Shown: positions 61,955 to 64,000 of the stretch, piece by piece
Numbering within the stretch: the first letter of the stretch is position 1
Layout of the letters: the number at the start of each line of letters is the position of its first letter
Source of the DNA: Parerythrobacter lacustris
Lineage (GTDB): Bacteria; Pseudomonadota; Alphaproteobacteria; Sphingomonadales; Sphingomonadaceae
Length of the DNA: 64,000 nucleotides
Reading direction: 5' to 3'
Assembly: GCF_024626475.1 (NCBI RefSeq)
Contig: NZ_JANKHH010000004.1
Location: forward strand, 62,001-126,000
The notes under the pieces: generated by a model
Seen by the model: the letters and a program-made list of their open reading frames with translations, nothing else
Databases searched by the model: none
Told to the model about the DNA's origin: nothing
Translations under genes and position numbers: made by a program

Positions 61955-62362
61955 TTACATCCCTGCGGCCGCGTCTTTGCGCTTCATCACCGTCACTTTT
62001 TCACCGTCGTCATTAGTGGCGACATAGCTGCCGTCTGCAGCCGGTTCACCGTCGGTCCAGCAAACCGGCGCCGAACCCTCTGCCGCCGCATTGAAGCAGG
62101 TCTGGTCCTTGGTCATCGCCACGGTTCCGCGTTCGGCTTCCTTGCCATCGGCCATAACGGTGTAGTTGTTTGCCGCATCGATTGTGACCGTTGTTTTCGC
62201 ACCATCGGCAGCGGTCACATCATAGGTGCCGGCCAGAACCTCCTCAGCCGGAGCTTCGGCAGCAGCGGTCTCGGTGGTTGCAGTTTCACCCTCTTTCGGT
62301 GCCTCGGATTTCGAACACGCAGCCAGCGCAATGCAACCGGCGATCAGAATCAGTTTTTTCAC
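61955..62362 (-). CDS. small lipoprotein, unknown function
   Basis: A 135-residue lipoprotein with signal MKKLILIAGCIALAAC (start GTG at 62362, GAGGGG seven bases before), lipobox LAAC near residue 16. An Ala/Glu/Thr-rich linker (about 17-45) leads to a beta-rich domain with two cysteines (DQTCFNAAAEGSAPVCW near 85) that could form a disulphide. An in-frame ATG at 62404 would add 14 residues before the signal and is less likely. No family recognised. Confidence 0.82.
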   Translation of the reverse strand: MKKLILIAGCIALAACSKSEAPKEGETATTETAAAEAPAEEVLAGTYDVTAADGAKTTVTIDAANNYTVMADGKEAERGTVAMTKDQTCFNAAAEGSAPVCWTDGEPAADGSYVATNDDGEKVTVMKRKDAAAGM

Positions 62363-62443
62363 GGTGGTTCCCCTCTCGTTGAGAGCGCGCACGATACCAT
62401 TCATCTCCGGCAGTGCCGAGTCTTCAGTTAGGCGAACCGGGAA

Positions 62444-63640
62444 TCAGGCGAGTTCGACCGCGATCGCCGTCGCCTCGCCGCCGCCAATGCACAGGCTCGC
62501 GACGCCGCGCTTCTTGCCCTGATGCTTGAGCGCATTGATCAGCGTCACCACGATCCGCGTGCCGCTCGCGCCGATCGGATGGCCCAGCGCGGTCGCGCCG
62601 CCGTTGACGTTGATCTTCGCGTGATCGATCCCGATGTCGCGCATGGCGAACATGGCAACGCAGGCGAAAGCCTCGTTGACTTCCCACAGGTCGACGTCGT
62701 CGACGCCCCAGCCCGCGTTCTTGAGCACTTTCTCGATCGCGCCAACCGGGGCGACGGTGAAGTCTTTCGGCTCGCGCGCATGGGCCGCCATGCCGACGAT
62801 CTTCGCCGCCGGCTCAAGCCCCTTCTCGGCTGCCACGCTGGCGCGGGTGAGAACCACCGCCGCCGCGCCATCGGAAATCGAGCTGGAAGTTGCGGCGGTA
62901 ATCGTGCCATCTTTGGCGAAGGCGGCACGCAGGGTCGGGATCTTGTCCGGCTTGCCTTTGCCGGGCTGCTCGTCGGTATCGACTGTCATTTCGCCCGCGC
63001 GTGTGGCGAAGGTGACTGGCACGACTTCGCCCGCGAATGCCCCGCTTTCGATCGCGGCATTGGCGCGGCGCAGGGATTCGATCGAATAGCCGTCCATGTC
63101 TTCGCGGGTGAGCTGGTACTCGTTCGCGGTATCCTGCGCGAAAGTGCCCATCGCACGGCCTTCCTCGTAAGCGTCTTCAAGCCCGTCGAGGAACATATGG
63201 TCGTAGGCGGTGTCGTGGCCGATGCGCGCGCCCGAGCGGTGCTTCTTGAGCAGGTAGGGCGCATTGGTCATGCTCTCCATCCCGCCCGAGACGACGAAAT
63301 CGATCGAGCCGCTGGCGAGCGCCTCTGCGCCCATGATGATCGTCTGCATCCCGCTGCCGCACACCTTGTTGACCGTGGTCGCCTGGACCGACTTGGGCAG
63401 CCCGGCCTTGATCGTCGCCTGGCGGGCAGGGGCCTGGCCGAGCCCGGCGGGCAGGACGCAGCCCATGTATACGCGGTCGAAGTCCTCGCCCGAAACCCCC
63501 GAGCGTTCCACCGCAGCCTTGACCGCCGCTGCGCCAAGATCGGTCGCGGAAACATCGGACAGAGCACCCTGCATGCCGCCCATCGGGGTACGGGCATAGG
63601 ACAGGATGACGATCGGATCGGCTTCGGAGAACTGCGGCAT
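62444..63640 (-). CDS. acetyl-CoA acetyltransferase (thiolase)
   Basis: A 398-residue thiolase. The acyl-accepting Cys is in [11 protein letters not shown] near 93, the active His in [17 protein letters not shown] near 350, and the second Cys in [14 protein letters not shown] near 384. This is the thiolase II (biosynthetic/acetoacetyl-CoA) layout, used in either acetoacetyl-CoA formation or fatty-acid degradation. Start MPQFSEAD. Divergent from the partial aldehyde dehydrogenase gene. Precise role cannot be told without neighbours outside the window. Confidence 0.94.
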   Translation of the reverse strand: MPQFSEADPIVILSYARTPMGGMQGALSDVSATDLGAAAVKAAVERSGVSGEDFDRVYMGCVLPAGLGQAPARQATIKAGLPKSVQATTVNKVCGSGMQTIIMGAEALASGSIDFVVSGGMESMTNAPYLLKKHRSGARIGHDTAYDHMFLDGLEDAYEEGRAMGTFAQDTANEYQLTREDMDGYSIESLRRANAAIESGAFAGEVVPVTFATRAGEMTVDTDEQPGKGKPDKIPTLRAAFAKDGTITAATSSSISDGAAAVVLTRASVAAEKGLEPAAKIVGMAAHAREPKDFTVAPVGAIEKVLKNAGWGVDDVDLWEVNEAFACVAMFAMRDIGIDHAKINVNGGATALGHPIGASGTRIVVTLINALKHQGKKRGVASLCIGGGEATAIAVELA

Positions 63641-63806
63641 GGGGTGTATCCTTGGCTGCTGAATTTGTCAGCCTGCGCTGTAGTGCTGCACTGCGGCGAA
63701 GGCAAACGGGATAGGTATTCGCGCCTCGGTACGTCGTCCCGTTTCGCTTGTGTTTGCCGCACCGCTGCGCAACAACGGTGGCAAAGCGAAACCTTTAGGA
63801 GAGCAT

Positions 63807-64000
63807 CATGGCCGCCGATCACGCAAGCGAGCTTCAGTCCATCCTCGACAAACAGCGCAAGGCCTTCACCGCATCGCGCCCCGAAAGCCTCGACGTGCGC
63901 CGCGACCGCATCAAGCGGGCGATCGCGCTGCTGGTCGATCATGGCGACGCGCTGTGCGATGCGATGAGTGAAGATTTCGGCAGCCGCAGCCGGCAGCAGA
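63807..64000 (+). CDS. coniferyl-aldehyde-dehydrogenase-like protein (5' end only)
   Basis: The first 64 residues (MAADHASELQSILDKQRKAF then RRDRIKRAIALLVDHGDALCDAMSEDFGSRS) match the N-terminal helix region of class 3-like/coniferyl aldehyde dehydrogenases. The window ends before the catalytic cysteine and cofactor motifs, so the activity is inferred from this end only. AGGAGA lies five bases before the ATG. Confidence 0.75.

Noticed and set aside
1-64000. CRISPR array, tRNA or rRNA gene, insertion sequence, prophage or integrase
   Set aside because: None seen: no regularly spaced repeats, no cloverleaf in the intergenic gaps read, and no transposase or recombinase motif in any supported protein.

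Overview
The window is a high-GC chromosomal segment whose proteins look like Sphingomonadales, most likely Erythrobacteraceae (Erythrobacter/Qipengyuania/Altererythrobacter type). I base this on protein style (GAMQDW-type acyl-CoA ligase, alphaproteobacterial RNase E with an acidic insert in its S1 domain, alphaproteobacterial LexA box, calB-type aldehyde dehydrogenase). No species can be named from sequence alone. I found no rRNA, tRNA, CRISPR array, integrase, transposase or phage module.

Layout. 1-6.8 kb: end of an unknown gene, a small membrane protein, dnaE, an acyl-CoA ligase and small hypotheticals. 7-13.9 kb: a PA0069/Rv2578c-type radical SAM protein with a perfect alphaproteobacterial SOS box, a UDG-like/Slt/MoaB operon, ETF-ubiquinone oxidoreductase and a GIY-YIG-like gene. 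13.9-20.4 kb: ispE (carrying an in-frame palindromic repeat), an N-formylglutamate amidohydrolase-like gene, ilvD, a lipoprotein, nnr and a TrmA/RumA-family RNA methyltransferase, the last four tightly overlapped.

20.4-40 kb is the centrepiece: an exosortase A (XrtA/PEP-CTERM) exopolysaccharide locus. Its left arm has two divergent groups: two alpha/beta-hydrolase-like proteins, an acyl carrier protein and an acetyltransferase-like protein on the minus strand; an acyl-CoA/ACP ligase and a PLP-dependent decarboxylase on the plus strand. These look like a small-molecule or acyl-amine pathway of unknown product. The right arm encodes polysaccharide export lipoprotein, chain-length protein, tyrosine autokinase, outer-membrane beta-barrel, AAA ATPase, polysaccharide deacetylase, FemAB protein, glycosyltransferase, an exosortase fused to an EpsI domain, and an asparagine-synthetase-like amidotransferase. 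An RpfF-like crotonase, with both DSF-synthase glutamates at the right spacing, follows at once. No PEP-CTERM substrate and no PrsK/PrsR regulator is present in the window.

40-43.3 kb: zapE, a thioesterase and sdhB (one operon), then a divergent SDR. 43.4-47.8 kb: a compact unexplained group with a nucleotidyltransferase, two paralogous ATP-grasp ligases, and between them a PLP aminotransferase-like gene broken by one frameshift. This is the best candidate here for an undescribed pathway. 47.9-64 kb: haloalkane dehalogenase, methyltransferase, rne, amidase and PBP1A for the cell wall, prfB, an apparently exported methyltransferase-like lipoprotein, a nitronate-monooxygenase-like enzyme, a hydrolase, a 2-hydroxyacid dehydrogenase, an SH3 protein, a lipoprotein, a thiolase, and the start of a coniferyl-aldehyde-dehydrogenase-like gene cut by the window edge.

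Start codons were chosen from ribosome binding sites, overlaps with neighbours and family N-termini; several are GTG or TTG. All family calls are from reading protein sequence by eye, without any database search.
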